Part shown: positions 39,158 to 47,682 of the stretch, piece after piece
Numbering within the stretch: the first letter of the stretch is position 1
Layout: every line of letters begins with the position of its first letter
From: DAOMFB01 sp963801475
GTDB taxonomy: Bacteria > Acidobacteriota > Thermoanaerobaculia > UBA5066
Assembly (NCBI GenBank): GCA_963801475.1
Contig: CAWDEX010000001.1
Location: 620,001 to 684,000, forward strand
Reading direction: 5' to 3'
Length of the DNA stretch: 64,000 bases
Notes under the pieces: model-generated
The model's database searches: none
What the model saw: the letters and a program-made list of their open reading frames with translations, nothing else
Told to the model about the DNA's origin: nothing
Translations under genes and position numbers: made by a program

Positions 39158-41617
39158 ATGAAGAGTGCCCATCGCCCCTCCGCTCCAACACGCCGTCGGC
39201 GGCTCCTGGCCGCCAGCCTGCTCGTCCTCTTGACCGCAGGCTGCGCCTCGTCCCGCGCCATGCGGGACGGCCAGGACGCCGAGCTGCGCGAGCACTGGGA
39301 CATCGCCCTCCTCGCGTACCAGAAAGCGCGGGAGCAGGACCCCTCGAATCTCCAGGCAAAGGCGGCCTACGATCGGATCCGTATGAAGGCGGCGCAGGTC
39401 CACTACGACCGCGGGAAGATCTACCACCAGTCCGGACAGCTCGACCTGGCCGCCATCGAGCTGGAGCAGTCGGTCGCGCTCGACCAGACGAACGACGCGG
39501 CCCAGCAGGAGTATCGGAAAGTCCGGGCCGAAATCGACACGCGCCAGCGCGACGTCTCGGGAGGGACGGCAGTCGAGCAGGCGAAGGCGAAGTCGCGCGG
39601 AAAGAAGGCGGCACCGCCGATGCTGAACCCGGCGTCGGACAAGCCGATCGACGTCTCGTTCCCGCCCGATACGAACATCAAGAAGATCTATCAGGCCCTC
39701 GCCGCGGCGGCCGGGATCAACGTCATCTTCGACCCGCAGCTGAAGGACGACAAGTTCACGCTCGACCTGCGCGGGATGAGCTTCCAGAAGGCGCTCGAGG
39801 TCGCCATGCGGCAGGCCGGGCACTTCTACAAGGTGCTCGACGAGCGGACGATCATCGTCGCGCAGGACACCCAGCAGAACCGGCGGGAGTACGAGGACCT
39901 CGTCATCCGGACCTTCTTCCTCTCGAACGGCGACGTGAAGGACGTTTCGGCAATGGTCCGGGGCGTCCTCGACATGCGGCGCCTCCAGCCCGTTCCGCAG
40001 CTCAACGCCATCGTCATCCGCGACACGGCCGACAAGGTGGCCGTCGCGGAGCGGCTCATCGAGGTGAACGACAAGGCGAAGTCCGAGGTCATCGTCAACG
40101 TCGAGCTCCTCCTGATGAACCGGAAGGACCTGCTCAACCTCGGGATGCAGCTCTCTCAGTACTCCACGACCGTGTCCATAACCGGCGCCGACGGCAAGCC
40201 GGTCGGTTCGCTGACGTGGGACCAGATCGCCAACCTGACGAAGGGCGACCTGAGCTTCACGATTCCGAGCGTCACTTTCAATTTCCTGAAGCAGAACACC
40301 GATGCGCAGGTCATCGCCAAGCCGCAGCTCCGGATCGCGGAGGGGGAAAAAGCCCAGCTCATCATCGGCGACAAGCAGCCGATCCCCGTCTCGACGTACA
40401 ACACGACGCAGTCGATCGGACAGGTCGGCGTCGTCCCCATCACGTCCTTCCAGTACCAGGACGTCGGCATCAAGATGGAGATCGAGCCCCGCGTCCACCA
40501 CAACAAGGAAGTGACGCTGAAGCTCATGATCGAGATCTCGGCCATCACCGACTACGCCCCCAACCCGGGCGGTGCCCCGATGCCGATCATCTCGACCCGA
40601 TCGGTCACCTCCACGATCCGGCTGAAGGACGGCGAGACGAACTTCCTCGCCGGGCTGATCCGCAGAGACAGGGGGGCGACCAAGGACAAGATCCCGTTCC
40701 TCTCAGACCTCCCCCTGATCGGAACGCTCTTCACTCACTACACGAACACCGACCAGACGACCGACATATTCATGACGCTGACGCCGCAGATCGTGCGGCA
40801 GCCCCAGATCACGGAAGAGGACCTGCTGCCGATCTGGGTCGGCACGGAGAACAACGTCTCGTTCTCCGGAGGCGGGACGCGGCTGGAAGCTCCGGCGGCG
40901 ACCGGCTCGCCGTTCGAAGCGCCGGCGCCGCCGGCACGCCCGGGGACGTCCTCCCCCCGCAGTACCGTCCCCTTCCCCCAGGGATCGGCGCCAAGCGACC
41001 CGTTCCGTCGGACGACGCCGCAGACCGTCACTCCGCAGCAGACGCCGGTGCCGCAGCCGCAGCAACCCGTGCCGGGCCCGGGAACCGGAGGCAAGACGCT
41101 GCCCCAAGGCGGCTCCTCGAGCCTGGCCCCGGAAACGCCCGCCGCGATGTCGACGGCACCGGCATCGGCGTCTTCCGACGGCGCCGGCGATCCGTCCGCC
41201 GGGCCGTCCTTCCGGCTCGAGCCCTCGCCGCCGTCCCTGGCGGCGGGCGAGACGGGGACTGTCGCTCTCGTGGGGGAGGCGGGCCTCTTCGACGCCCGCC
41301 TCGTCGAAGTGAACATCGAGTGGAACCCGGCGGTCCTCGAAGTGACGGGGATCGCCCCGGGCCCGTGGAGCAACGCCGCCGGGGCGGAGGCGATCCGGAT
41401 GGACGCGGACCGGGCCCCCGGGCGGGCGCGGGTTCAGCTGCTCCGGCGAGGCGACGCCTGGGGGCTCCCCGAGGGTCCGCTCGCCCTGCTCGCGATCCGC
41501 GGAGCCGGCGCGGGGGTGGCCTTCCTGCGCGCCTCGGCCGGCAGCTCCGTCACGAAGCGGGGCAACCCGGCGCCGGTGGTCCTTCCCGCGTCGGTCACCG
41601 TGAGCCGGAAAGGCTGA
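39158..41617 (+). CDS. gspD: Secretin lipoprotein (GspD/PilQ) with TPR-like N-terminus and C-terminal cohesin-like domain
   Basis: A 819-residue outer-membrane channel. The lipobox LLTAGC places the lipidated cysteine at about residue 29; helical TPR-like repeats occupy about 40-125; N domains about 165-290 (DVSFPPDTNIKKIYQALAAAAGINVIFDP, VIRTFFLSNGDVKDVSAMVRGVLD); the secretin barrel about 300-550 with VPITSFQYQDVGIKMEIEPRV. A Ser/Thr/Pro/Gln linker (about 575-685) precedes a beta domain (about 690-819) that resembles a cohesin: SLAAGETGTVAL, VNIEWNPAVLEVTGI. This places a cellulosome-type binding module on a secretin, which is unusual. No pilotin is apparent. Confidence 0.9.
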   Translation: MKSAHRPSAPTRRRRLLAASLLVLLTAGCASSRAMRDGQDAELREHWDIALLAYQKAREQDPSNLQAKAAYDRIRMKAAQVHYDRGKIYHQSGQLDLAAIELEQSVALDQTNDAAQQEYRKVRAEIDTRQRDVSGGTAVEQAKAKSRGKKAAPPMLNPASDKPIDVSFPPDTNIKKIYQALAAAAGINVIFDPQLKDDKFTLDLRGMSFQKALEVAMRQAGHFYKVLDERTIIVAQDTQQNRREYEDLVIRTFFLSNGDVKDVSAMVRGVLDMRRLQPVPQLNAIVIRDTADKVAVAERLIEVNDKAKSEVIVNVELLLMNRKDLLNLGMQLSQYSTTVSITGADGKPVGSLTWDQIANLTKGDLSFTIPSVTFNFLKQNTDAQVIAKPQLRIAEGEKAQLIIGDKQPIPVSTYNTTQSIGQVGVVPITSFQYQDVGIKMEIEPRVHHNKEVTLKLMIEISAITDYAPNPGGAPMPIISTRSVTSTIRLKDGETNFLAGLIRRDRGATKDKIPFLSDLPLIGTLFTHYTNTDQTTDIFMTLTPQIVRQPQITEEDLLPIWVGTENNVSFSGGGTRLEAPAATGSPFEAPAPPARPGTSSPRSTVPFPQGSAPSDPFRRTTPQTVTPQQTPVPQPQQPVPGPGTGGKTLPQGGSSSLAPETPAAMSTAPASASSDGAGDPSAGPSFRLEPSPPSLAAGETGTVALVGEAGLFDARLVEVNIEWNPAVLEVTGIAPGPWSNAAGAEAIRMDADRAPGRARVQLLRRGDAWGLPEGPLALLAIRGAGAGVAFLRASAGSSVTKRGNPAPVVLPASVTVSRKG

Positions 41618-41628
41618 GGGATCCCGCC

Positions 41629-42090
41629 ATGTTTCGCCGGCCGACCCGCGGCTACTCGCTGACCGAGCTCGTGATGGTCGTGGCCTGCATCCTGATCCTC
41701 ACGGCGGCCATCGTCCCGGTGACGCGCCTCGGGGTCCAGCGACAGCGAGAGATGGAGCTTCGCGAGGCGCTCCGGAACATGCGAAACGCCATCGACGACT
41801 ACAAGCGCCTCTCGGACCAGGGGCTCATCCCGATCGACCTCGGGACGGAGGGCTACCCGAAGAGCCTCGACGCGCTCGTGGAAGGGGTTGACCTCGTCGG
41901 GCAGATCAAGAAGAAGCGGCGCTTCCTCCGGAAGATCCCCGTCGACCCGATGACACAGAAGGCCGAGTGGGGACTCCGCAGCTACCAGGACGAGCCGGAC
42001 TCACGGTCGTGGGGGCGGCAGAACGTCTACGACGTCTACTCCCTCTCCGACGGGACGGCCCTCGACAAGACGAAGTACAAGGACTGGTGA
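41629..42090 (+). CDS. Type II secretion pseudopilin (E5-containing)
   Basis: A 153-residue prepilin. A short basic leader ends RG before YSLTELVMVV, so prepilin peptidase would cut after G8, leaving Glu at position 5 of the mature chain. The hydrophobic helix follows (about 9-32). The globular part has the GspG-like pattern of GYPKSLDALVEG and DPMTQKAEWGLRSYQDEPDS. It lies 11 bases after the secretin stop. No peptidase gene is in the window. Confidence 0.88.
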   Translation: MFRRPTRGYSLTELVMVVACILILTAAIVPVTRLGVQRQREMELREALRNMRNAIDDYKRLSDQGLIPIDLGTEGYPKSLDALVEGVDLVGQIKKKRRFLRKIPVDPMTQKAEWGLRSYQDEPDSRSWGRQNVYDVYSLSDGTALDKTKYKDW

Positions 42091-42091
42091 G

Positions 42092-42490
42092 ATGAAACGC
42101 GGAAGCCGGGGATTCACGCTCATCGAGCTGCTGGTCGTCATCGCCATCATCGGCATCCTGACGGCCGTGGCGCTCCCCAACCTCTCGCAGCACCCGCGGC
42201 GGGCGCGGGAGGCGGCCCTGAAGGAGGACCTCTATACCTTCCGGACGTGCATCGACCAGTACTTCGCCGACAAGGGGCACTACCCCGAGTCGCTCCAGGC
42301 CCTCGTGACGGAGCGCTACATCCGGAAGATCCCGGTCGACCCCTTCACGAAGTCGGCGGACACGTGGGAGGTCGTGATGGAGGAGCCGGATGCGTCCGAG
42401 ACGGCCACGGACCGTCCGCCCGGCATCATCGACGTGAAGTCGGGCTCGAAGGAGCTCGCGCTGGACAAGACGCCTTACAACTCATGGTGA
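42092..42490 (+). CDS. gspG: Major pseudopilin GspG-like
   Basis: A 132-residue pseudopilin. The leader MKRGSRG is followed by FTLIELLVVIAIIGILTAVALP, with the conserved Glu5 and a textbook type IV pilin helix. The globular domain has the GspG signature: KEDLYTFRTCIDQYFADKGHYPESLQALV, then IRKIPVDPFTKSADTWEVV. GspG forms the bulk of the pseudopilus that pushes folded exoproteins through the secretin. Its TGA overlaps the ATG of the next gene. Confidence 0.93.
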   Translation: MKRGSRGFTLIELLVVIAIIGILTAVALPNLSQHPRRAREAALKEDLYTFRTCIDQYFADKGHYPESLQALVTERYIRKIPVDPFTKSADTWEVVMEEPDASETATDRPPGIIDVKSGSKELALDKTPYNSW

Positions 42491-43218
42491 TGGCGGGGGG
42501 GACGACGACCGTGGGAGCGGAGAGGGACGCCGGGTTCGTCCTCCCGACAAAGGGGCCCCAACCCCTTTGTCCCCCCCGTACCCGGTCCTCGACGAGGGGA
42601 TACACGATGGTGTTTCTCCTCGTGGGAATGACCGTGATGGCGGTCCTGATCGCGGCCATCCTGCCGCTCGCGTCGGCCGAGGTGCAGCGCGACAAGGAGC
42701 AGGAACTCATCTTCCGGGGGCTCCAGTACGCGGAGGGTATCCGGAACTTCAGGCGACGCTATGGCCGCTACCCGAACTCCCTCAGGGAGATGTACGACAC
42801 TCGTCCGAGAACGGTCCGGAAGCTCTGGAAGGACCCGATCACGGCCTCGGACGACTGGGGCCTCATCACGGTGACGACGGGCGCTCCGGGGCAGGGCCAG
42901 CCCGTCTCGGGACCCGGGGGCGTGCCTCCCGGCGGCAGCGGACTCAAGCCCGGTCCGACGCCGTCCCCCACCCCGACGCCCTCCTTCGGCGGATCGACCG
43001 GCATGACGGGCGCCCCGCCAGCAGGCCCGATCACCGGCGTCTATTCGAAGTCGAAGAAGAAGTCGTTCAAGATCTATCAGGACCGCGACGTCTACGCCGA
43101 CTGGCGGTTCACCGAGGCGTCGCTTCTCGGGGCCGGAGTGGCCCCTCCGTCCGGCTCGGTTCCCGTGCCCGGCCCCGGCATTCCCCAGCCTCCCCAGAAG
43201 CTCCCGGGCACGCGGTGA
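42490..43218 (+). CDS. Third pseudopilin, lacking Glu5 and with long leader
   Basis: A 242-residue protein if it begins at ATG 42490 (42484 is also possible). The prepilin-like site is RG before YTMVFLLVGMTVMAVLIAAI at about residues 36-37, unusually far from the start. Position 5 is Phe, not Glu; GspK-type tip pseudopilins likewise lack Glu5. The body has pseudopilin features (GLQYAEGIRNFRRRYGRYPNSLREMYD) plus Gly/Pro-rich loops and a basic KSKKKSFKIYQ. ATG at 42607, behind AGGGG, would start inside the hydrophobic helix and lose the cleavage site. The leader region contains a strong hairpin. Confidence 0.7.
   Translation: MAGGTTTVGAERDAGFVLPTKGPQPLCPPRTRSSTRGYTMVFLLVGMTVMAVLIAAILPLASAEVQRDKEQELIFRGLQYAEGIRNFRRRYGRYPNSLREMYDTRPRTVRKLWKDPITASDDWGLITVTTGAPGQGQPVSGPGGVPPGGSGLKPGPTPSPTPTPSFGGSTGMTGAPPAGPITGVYSKSKKKSFKIYQDRDVYADWRFTEASLLGAGVAPPSGSVPVPGPGIPQPPQKLPGTR
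42546..42571 (+). promoter_or_regulatory. Perfect 10-bp RNA hairpin within pseudopilin leader
   Basis: Arms GACAAAGGGG (42546-42555) and CCCCTTTGTC (42562-42571) enclose the loop CCCCAA and are followed by a C-run, not a U-run. It lies 56 bases after the gspG stop, in the long leader of the third pseudopilin. It may slow ribosomes or polymerase, or stabilise the upstream gspG mRNA end so that GspG is made in excess. Confidence 0.55.
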
Positions 43219-43226
43219 CCCCCCGG

Positions 43227-43232
43227 TAGAAT
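43227..43232 (+). promoter_or_regulatory. Putative leaderless-type -10 box (TAGAAT) of M16 protease gene
   Basis: TAGAAT ends 5 bases before the GTG at 43238. It may mark a new transcript after the secretion operon. Confidence 0.45.
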
Positions 43233-43237
43233 CGGGC

Positions 43238-44521
43238 GTGCTCCAGCACCGCCTCTCCGACGGGACGGCCGTATGGCTCGACCCGATGCGCGACGTGCGG
43301 AGCGTGGCCCTCGGGGTCTACGTCGCGGCCGGGTCGGCCGACGAGGCTCCCGGGGAGCGCGGCGCCACCCACTTCCTCGAGCACCTCCTCTTCAGGCGGA
43401 GCCGTCACCGGTCCGGAGCCGCCATCGCCCGGATGACGGACCGCCTCGGCGGAGAGTGCGACGCCTACACGACGAAGGACGTCGTGGCGTTTCACGCCCG
43501 GACGACCGCCGAGCGTACCGACGAAGCCCTCGACCTCCTGCTCGACCTGACGGAGGCGCCGGCCTTCACGGCCGCCGACGTCGAGGTCGAGCGGGACGTC
43601 ATCCTCGAGGAAATGGCCGAGGCGAAGGACGTCCCGGAGGACTTCCTGCACGACGTCTTCCTCCGGCGCCTCTGGCCGGCGCATCCGCTCGGGGCCCCGA
43701 TCCTCGGCACGGAGGAGAGCGTCCGGTCGCTGTCGCGGTCGCGCCTGGCGCAGCGGTTCCGCGCCATCTTCCGGCCGGAGCGGATGCTGATCGCCGTCGC
43801 GGGCACGTGCGAGCCCGCCCGGCTCCTCGGGCGGCTCGAGCGAGCGCGGAGCCGCCGCCTCGCCCCGGGGACGGCTTCCGCCGTGCCGCCCCGTCCCCCA
43901 GGGCGACCCCGCGCCCGCCGCGCCGTCCTCGAAGTGCCTCGACCCGACCTGACGCAGTCGCATCTCCTCGTCGGCGCCCCGACCATCCCGTTCGGTCACC
44001 GCCTCCGGCCCGCCGCGTCGATCGCGATCACCGTCCTCGGCGGCGGCGTCTCCTCGCGCCTCTGGCGGGACGTCCGCGAGGCGAAGGGACTCGCCTACAG
44101 CGTCGGCGCGGGTCTGACGCTGCATCGGGAGGCGGGCCTCGCGCTCGTCGAAGCGGCCACGCACCCGAAGAACATTCGACGTCTCGTCCGGACGACCGGA
44201 CGGCTTCTTCGCGCGTTCCGGGACGGGGGTCTCTCCCGCGCCGAGCTCCGGCGGGCGAAGGACCAGATCCGGGCCGAGGTGGCCCTGTCGCTCGAGTCGA
44301 CGGCCGCGCGCCGCGAGGCGGCCGCGCGGGGCTTCCTCTACCGGGGCCGGCCGGTCTCGGCCGACGAGTTCCTCGCCGAGATCGAGGCCGTCACGGCCGG
44401 AGAGGCGGGAGAGGCGTGCGGACTTCTCTTCGGGGCGGCCGGTCCCGTGGGTCTCGGCGTCACCGGCCCGCCCGTCGCGGGTGTCACGGCCGGCGACCTG
44501 ATGGGGGAGCTCGCGGCGTGA
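43238..44521 (+). CDS. M16 family zinc metallopeptidase
   Basis: A 427-residue pitrilysin-type peptidase. The inverted zinc motif HxxEH is HFLEH at residues about 48-52, and the third ligand is the glutamate downstream in EVERDVILEEMAEAK. The second half (LTQSHLLVGAP, GGGVSSRLWRDVREAKGLAYSVGAG) is the inactive M16C lobe. It acts on small peptides, in mitochondrial-processing-peptidase-like or zinc-protease roles; the true substrate is unknown. No signal peptide is seen, so it is likely cytosolic. Its stop overlaps the dut start (GTGA). Confidence 0.92.
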   Translation: MLQHRLSDGTAVWLDPMRDVRSVALGVYVAAGSADEAPGERGATHFLEHLLFRRSRHRSGAAIARMTDRLGGECDAYTTKDVVAFHARTTAERTDEALDLLLDLTEAPAFTAADVEVERDVILEEMAEAKDVPEDFLHDVFLRRLWPAHPLGAPILGTEESVRSLSRSRLAQRFRAIFRPERMLIAVAGTCEPARLLGRLERARSRRLAPGTASAVPPRPPGRPRARRAVLEVPRPDLTQSHLLVGAPTIPFGHRLRPAASIAITVLGGGVSSRLWRDVREAKGLAYSVGAGLTLHREAGLALVEAATHPKNIRRLVRTTGRLLRAFRDGGLSRAELRRAKDQIRAEVALSLESTAARREAAARGFLYRGRPVSADEFLAEIEAVTAGEAGEACGLLFGAAGPVGLGVTGPPVAGVTAGDLMGELAA

Positions 44522-44973
44522 CCGGGCACCCCGTCGTCCACTATCGCGTGGCGGAGCGGTTCGTCGACCTCGCGCCACCGCATTACGCCTCCGAGGGGGC
44601 GGCGGGCGCCGACCTTCGTGCCGCGATCGACGAACCGCTGACGATTCCTCCCTGCGGACGGGTGCTCATCCCGACCGGGCTCGTCCTGGAGATCCCGCCC
44701 GGCTTCGAGGGACAGGTGCGCGCCCGCTCCGGTCTCGCGCTGAGGAAGGGGCTGGCGCTCGTCAACGGCGTCGGGACGATCGACGCCGACTACCGGGGCG
44801 AGGTGGGCGTTGCCGTCGTGAATCTCGGTGCGGAGCCGGTGACGATCGCGCGCGGCGAGCGGATCGCACAGCTCGTCATCGCGCCCGTCGCCCGCGCCGC
44901 CTTCGTCGAGGCGGATGCGCTGCGAGGCTCGATTCGCGGGACGGGCGGCTTCGGGAGCACGGGAACGGAGTAG
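44518..44973 (+). CDS. dut: Deoxyuridine 5'-triphosphate nucleotidohydrolase
   Basis: A 151-residue trimeric dUTPase that keeps uracil out of DNA. The five motifs are present: AGADLRAAI, RSGLALRKG, NGVGTIDADYRGE, RGERIAQLVI and the C-terminal GTGGFGSTG. GTG at 44518 overlaps the protease stop. It is functionally paired with the uracil-DNA glycosylase at the right end only in theme, not by position. Confidence 0.95.
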   Translation: MTGHPVVHYRVAERFVDLAPPHYASEGAAGADLRAAIDEPLTIPPCGRVLIPTGLVLEIPPGFEGQVRARSGLALRKGLALVNGVGTIDADYRGEVGVAVVNLGAEPVTIARGERIAQLVIAPVARAAFVEADALRGSIRGTGGFGSTGTE

Positions 44974-44975
44974 CG

Positions 44976-45752
44976 TTGGAGATCGCCTTCCTCGGCTCCG
45001 GCTCCTCGGGAAACTGCGCCGTGATCCGCGCGGGGCGGACGGCGGTCCTCCTCGACGCGGGGCTGTCGATCCGAGACACGGCGCGCCGTCTCGCGGGTCT
45101 CGGGATGTCGCTCGACGACGTCTCGGCGCTCCTCCTGACGCATGAGCACTCCGACCACATCCGGGCCGCCGCGGACTTTTCGCAGAAGCGAGGGCTCCCC
45201 GTCTACGCGTCGGCCGGCACCGCCCGGCAGGCGGGACTGCCCGGCCCTCTTTTCGCCGACGTCCGGGTCGTCGGCGGCGGGGACGAGATGGAGATCGGCG
45301 GCGACCTCCTCGTCCGGGTGACGCGGACGCCCCACGACGGCGAGGAGTCGGTCTGCTACGTCTTCGCCGACGGCGCCGGCCGGCGGATCGGCGTGGCGAC
45401 CGACCTCGGCCACCTCTCGCACGAGGTGATGGAGGCGCTCCACGGGTGCGAGGTGATCGGCCTCGAGGCGAACCACGACGTCGACCTGCTGCGGGTCGGT
45501 CCGTACCCGGCGTTTCTCAAGCGCCGGATCCTGTCCGAGGTCGGCCACCTCTCCAACGACGACGCGGCGGTCGGCCTCCGCGACCTGGTCACGGAACGGA
45601 CCCGTCACGTCGCCGCGCTCCACGTCTCCCGTCACAACAACACCTTCGCCCTCGCGGGACGCGTCTTCTCCGGGGCCCTCGCCGCCCTCGGCGCCGCCGT
45701 CCCGCTCTCCGTGGCGCGCCCGGACGTGGCGACGCAGTGGATCGGCGCGTAA
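44976..45752 (+). CDS. MBL-fold hydrolase, WalJ/YycJ-like
   Basis: A 258-residue metallo-beta-lactamase-fold enzyme with the zinc motif THEHSDH (about 50-56), then HDGEESVCYVF, ATDLGHLSHEV and LHVSRHNN in order, as in WalJ/YycJ, a putative nuclease or phosphoesterase of the cytosol. It begins at TTG 44976, 2 bases after dut. Its substrate is not known. It is followed by purS after 25 bases. Confidence 0.88.
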   Translation: MEIAFLGSGSSGNCAVIRAGRTAVLLDAGLSIRDTARRLAGLGMSLDDVSALLLTHEHSDHIRAAADFSQKRGLPVYASAGTARQAGLPGPLFADVRVVGGGDEMEIGGDLLVRVTRTPHDGEESVCYVFADGAGRRIGVATDLGHLSHEVMEALHGCEVIGLEANHDVDLLRVGPYPAFLKRRILSEVGHLSNDDAAVGLRDLVTERTRHVAALHVSRHNNTFALAGRVFSGALAALGAAVPLSVARPDVATQWIGA

Positions 45753-45777
45753 GCTCCGGCCGAGAGAGGACCGACCG

Positions 45778-46035
45778 ATGATCGTTTTCGTCCGCGTCTT
45801 CCTGAAAGAGGGGGTTCTCGATCCGCAAGGGAAGGCCATCAACGACGCCCTCCACCGTCTCGGCTACGGAGAGGTCACGGACGTGCGGGCCGGGAAGATC
45901 TTCCGGCTGGAGATGACGGCGTCCGATCCCGGGGCCGCCCTCGCGGCCGCGCGAAAGCTGGCCGACCAGCTCCTCGCAAACCCGGTCATCGAGGACTTCA
46001 CGGTCGAACTGGCCCCCGCCGGAGCCCTCCGGTGA
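45778..46035 (+). CDS. purS: Phosphoribosylformylglycinamidine synthase subunit PurS
   Basis: An 85-residue protein that bridges PurL and PurQ and channels ammonia in de novo purine synthesis. It has the family pattern VRVFLKEGVLDPQGKAINDALHRLGY and VRAGKIFRLEM. A GAGAGGA ribosome binding site is near the ATG. It overlaps purQ by four bases; purL is 5.6 kb away, although in many genomes the three are adjacent. Confidence 0.95.
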   Translation: MIVFVRVFLKEGVLDPQGKAINDALHRLGYGEVTDVRAGKIFRLEMTASDPGAALAAARKLADQLLANPVIEDFTVELAPAGALR

Positions 46036-46742
46036 GCGCTCCCCGCGTCACGGTCGTCCTCTTCCCCGGCAGCAACTGCGACGAGGACGCCCTGATCGCG
46101 GTCCGGAACACCATCGGGGCCGACGCCCGGCTCGTGCGCCACGACGAGCGCGACCTGAAGAACCCCGACCTCGTCATCCTGCCGGGCGGCTTCTCCTACG
46201 GCGACTACCTCCGGAGCGGCGCCATGGCCCGCTTCTCGCCCGCCATGGACTCGGTGGCGGCCTTCGCCGCGGCGGGAGGCGCCGTCCTCGGCATCTGCAA
46301 CGGTTTCCAGATCCTCTGCGAGGCGGGGCTCCTCCCGGGCGCGATGCTCCGGAACGCGGGCCTCCGGTTCGTCTGCCGGGACGTCTTCCTCCGGGTGGAG
46401 ACGAAGCGCACGCCGTTCACGCTCGTCCTGAACAAGGGAGAAGTGCTCCGCTTCCCGATCGCCCACGGAGACGGCAACTGGACCGCCGACCCGGAGACGT
46501 ACCGCCAGCTGGCCGAACGCGACCAGATCGTCTTCCGCTACGTCGACCGGGCCGGCGACGAGTCGCCTGCGGCGAACCCGAACGGCTCGCTCGGGAACGT
46601 GGCCGGCATCTGCAACGTCGCGGGGAACGTGGTCGGCCTCATGCCCCACCCCGAGCGCTGCTCCGAGGAGGTCCTCGGAAACGTCGACGGCGCGAAGGTC
46701 TTCCGGAGCTTCGCCACCGCCCTCCTCGCCCACCGGGCCTGA
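46032..46742 (+). CDS. purQ: Phosphoribosylformylglycinamidine synthase subunit PurQ
   Basis: A 236-residue class I glutamine amidotransferase releasing ammonia for FGAM synthesis. The nucleophile cysteine is in GICNGFQIL (about residue 94), and the His-Glu pair is in LMPHPERCSE near the C-terminus. GTG overlaps the purS stop (GTGA). It converges with the MBL-ferredoxin gene with 7 bases between the two stops. Confidence 0.96.
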   Translation: MSAPRVTVVLFPGSNCDEDALIAVRNTIGADARLVRHDERDLKNPDLVILPGGFSYGDYLRSGAMARFSPAMDSVAAFAAAGGAVLGICNGFQILCEAGLLPGAMLRNAGLRFVCRDVFLRVETKRTPFTLVLNKGEVLRFPIAHGDGNWTADPETYRQLAERDQIVFRYVDRAGDESPAANPNGSLGNVAGICNVAGNVVGLMPHPERCSEEVLGNVDGAKVFRSFATALLAHRA

Positions 46743-46749
46743 GGTCTCC

Positions 46750-47634
46750 TCAGCGCCGGGACTTCATCCAGGTCACGCATCGCCGGAGCTCGTCCTTCAT
46801 CGCCGCGCGGGAGGGGGTGCGGAAGCGCTCGCCGTGACCCGGCAGGACCGTCGTGAAGTCGACCTCGAGGAGGCGCTCCATCGAGCGGGTCTGCTCCTCC
46901 CACGAGAACCAGCAGGCGTCGCGGAAGGCGACGAGGTGGCCGTGACGCGGCGAGAAGGCGAGGTGGTCGCCCGAAAAGAGAACGGTTTCTCGCCAGAGGT
47001 AGACAACGTGCCCCCGTGTGTGGCCCGGAGTCGGGATCGCGAGGAGGCCGGGAACGATCTCGACCGGCTCCTCGCCGTCCAGCACCCGTTCGGCCGCGCC
47101 GCCGAGGGCGGCCGCGTCGCGCCGGTGGATGACCCGCTCGCAACCGTACGTCGCCCGGATCTGCTCGTGGTCGGCCACGTCGTCGCGGTGCGTCAGGAGC
47201 ATCGTCGAAACGCCGCCCATTTCGCCGAGCCTTTTCAGAAGCGGCGCCGCGGCCCGAGGGGAGTCGACCAGGAGGTTTCCCTCCGGCCTCCGGAGCAGGT
47301 AGCTCCATGCGCCGAAGGACTTTTCGGACGTAAAGCCGCAGAAGTAGACGTCGTCGCCGAGCGGCTCGGGGAATGACGCCACCGCGGCGACCGCGCTTGC
47401 CCTCGAGACGGTCCCGATAGAGCCGGTCGGACAGGCCACGAGGGCCATCAGGGAGCGGTGCGTTTCCTCGGGCGTCGCGGGCTGGCGGCGGACGACGGAG
47501 AAGCCGTCGCCCTCCGCGTAGACCGACGGGAGCATTTCCCGGCACGTCGCGCAGTCGATGCACGTGGCGTCGACGAAGAACTCGCCGGAGGCGTTGCCGG
47601 GGAGCCGTTCGGCGAGCTTCGCCATGAGAACCAT
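46750..47634 (-). CDS. Ferredoxin-like domain fused to metallo-beta-lactamase-fold hydrolase
   Basis: A 294-residue two-domain protein. Residues 1-70 carry a ferredoxin-like cysteine set (CIDCATC at about 25-31, CPTG at about 68-71), enough for one [3Fe-4S] or [4Fe-4S] cluster; the rest is an MBL fold, with THRDDVADH (about 147-155), PGHTRGHVVY, FSGDHLAFS and LPGHGERF. A redox-linked hydrolase is implied but the substrate is unknown. It lies 48 bases downstream of the double-glycine peptide gene in the same orientation, so they may form an operon. Between them CATCCGG repeats occur at 47651-47671. ATG at 47634 or 47625. Confidence 0.8.
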   Translation of the reverse strand: MVLMAKLAERLPGNASGEFFVDATCIDCATCREMLPSVYAEGDGFSVVRRQPATPEETHRSLMALVACPTGSIGTVSRASAVAAVASFPEPLGDDVYFCGFTSEKSFGAWSYLLRRPEGNLLVDSPRAAAPLLKRLGEMGGVSTMLLTHRDDVADHEQIRATYGCERVIHRRDAAALGGAAERVLDGEEPVEIVPGLLAIPTPGHTRGHVVYLWRETVLFSGDHLAFSPRHGHLVAFRDACWFSWEEQTRSMERLLEVDFTTVLPGHGERFRTPSRAAMKDELRRCVTWMKSRR

Positions 47635-47682
47635 TCTCCGCGAGCCGGCACATCCGGCATCCGGCGTCCGGCCGGGAGCGCG

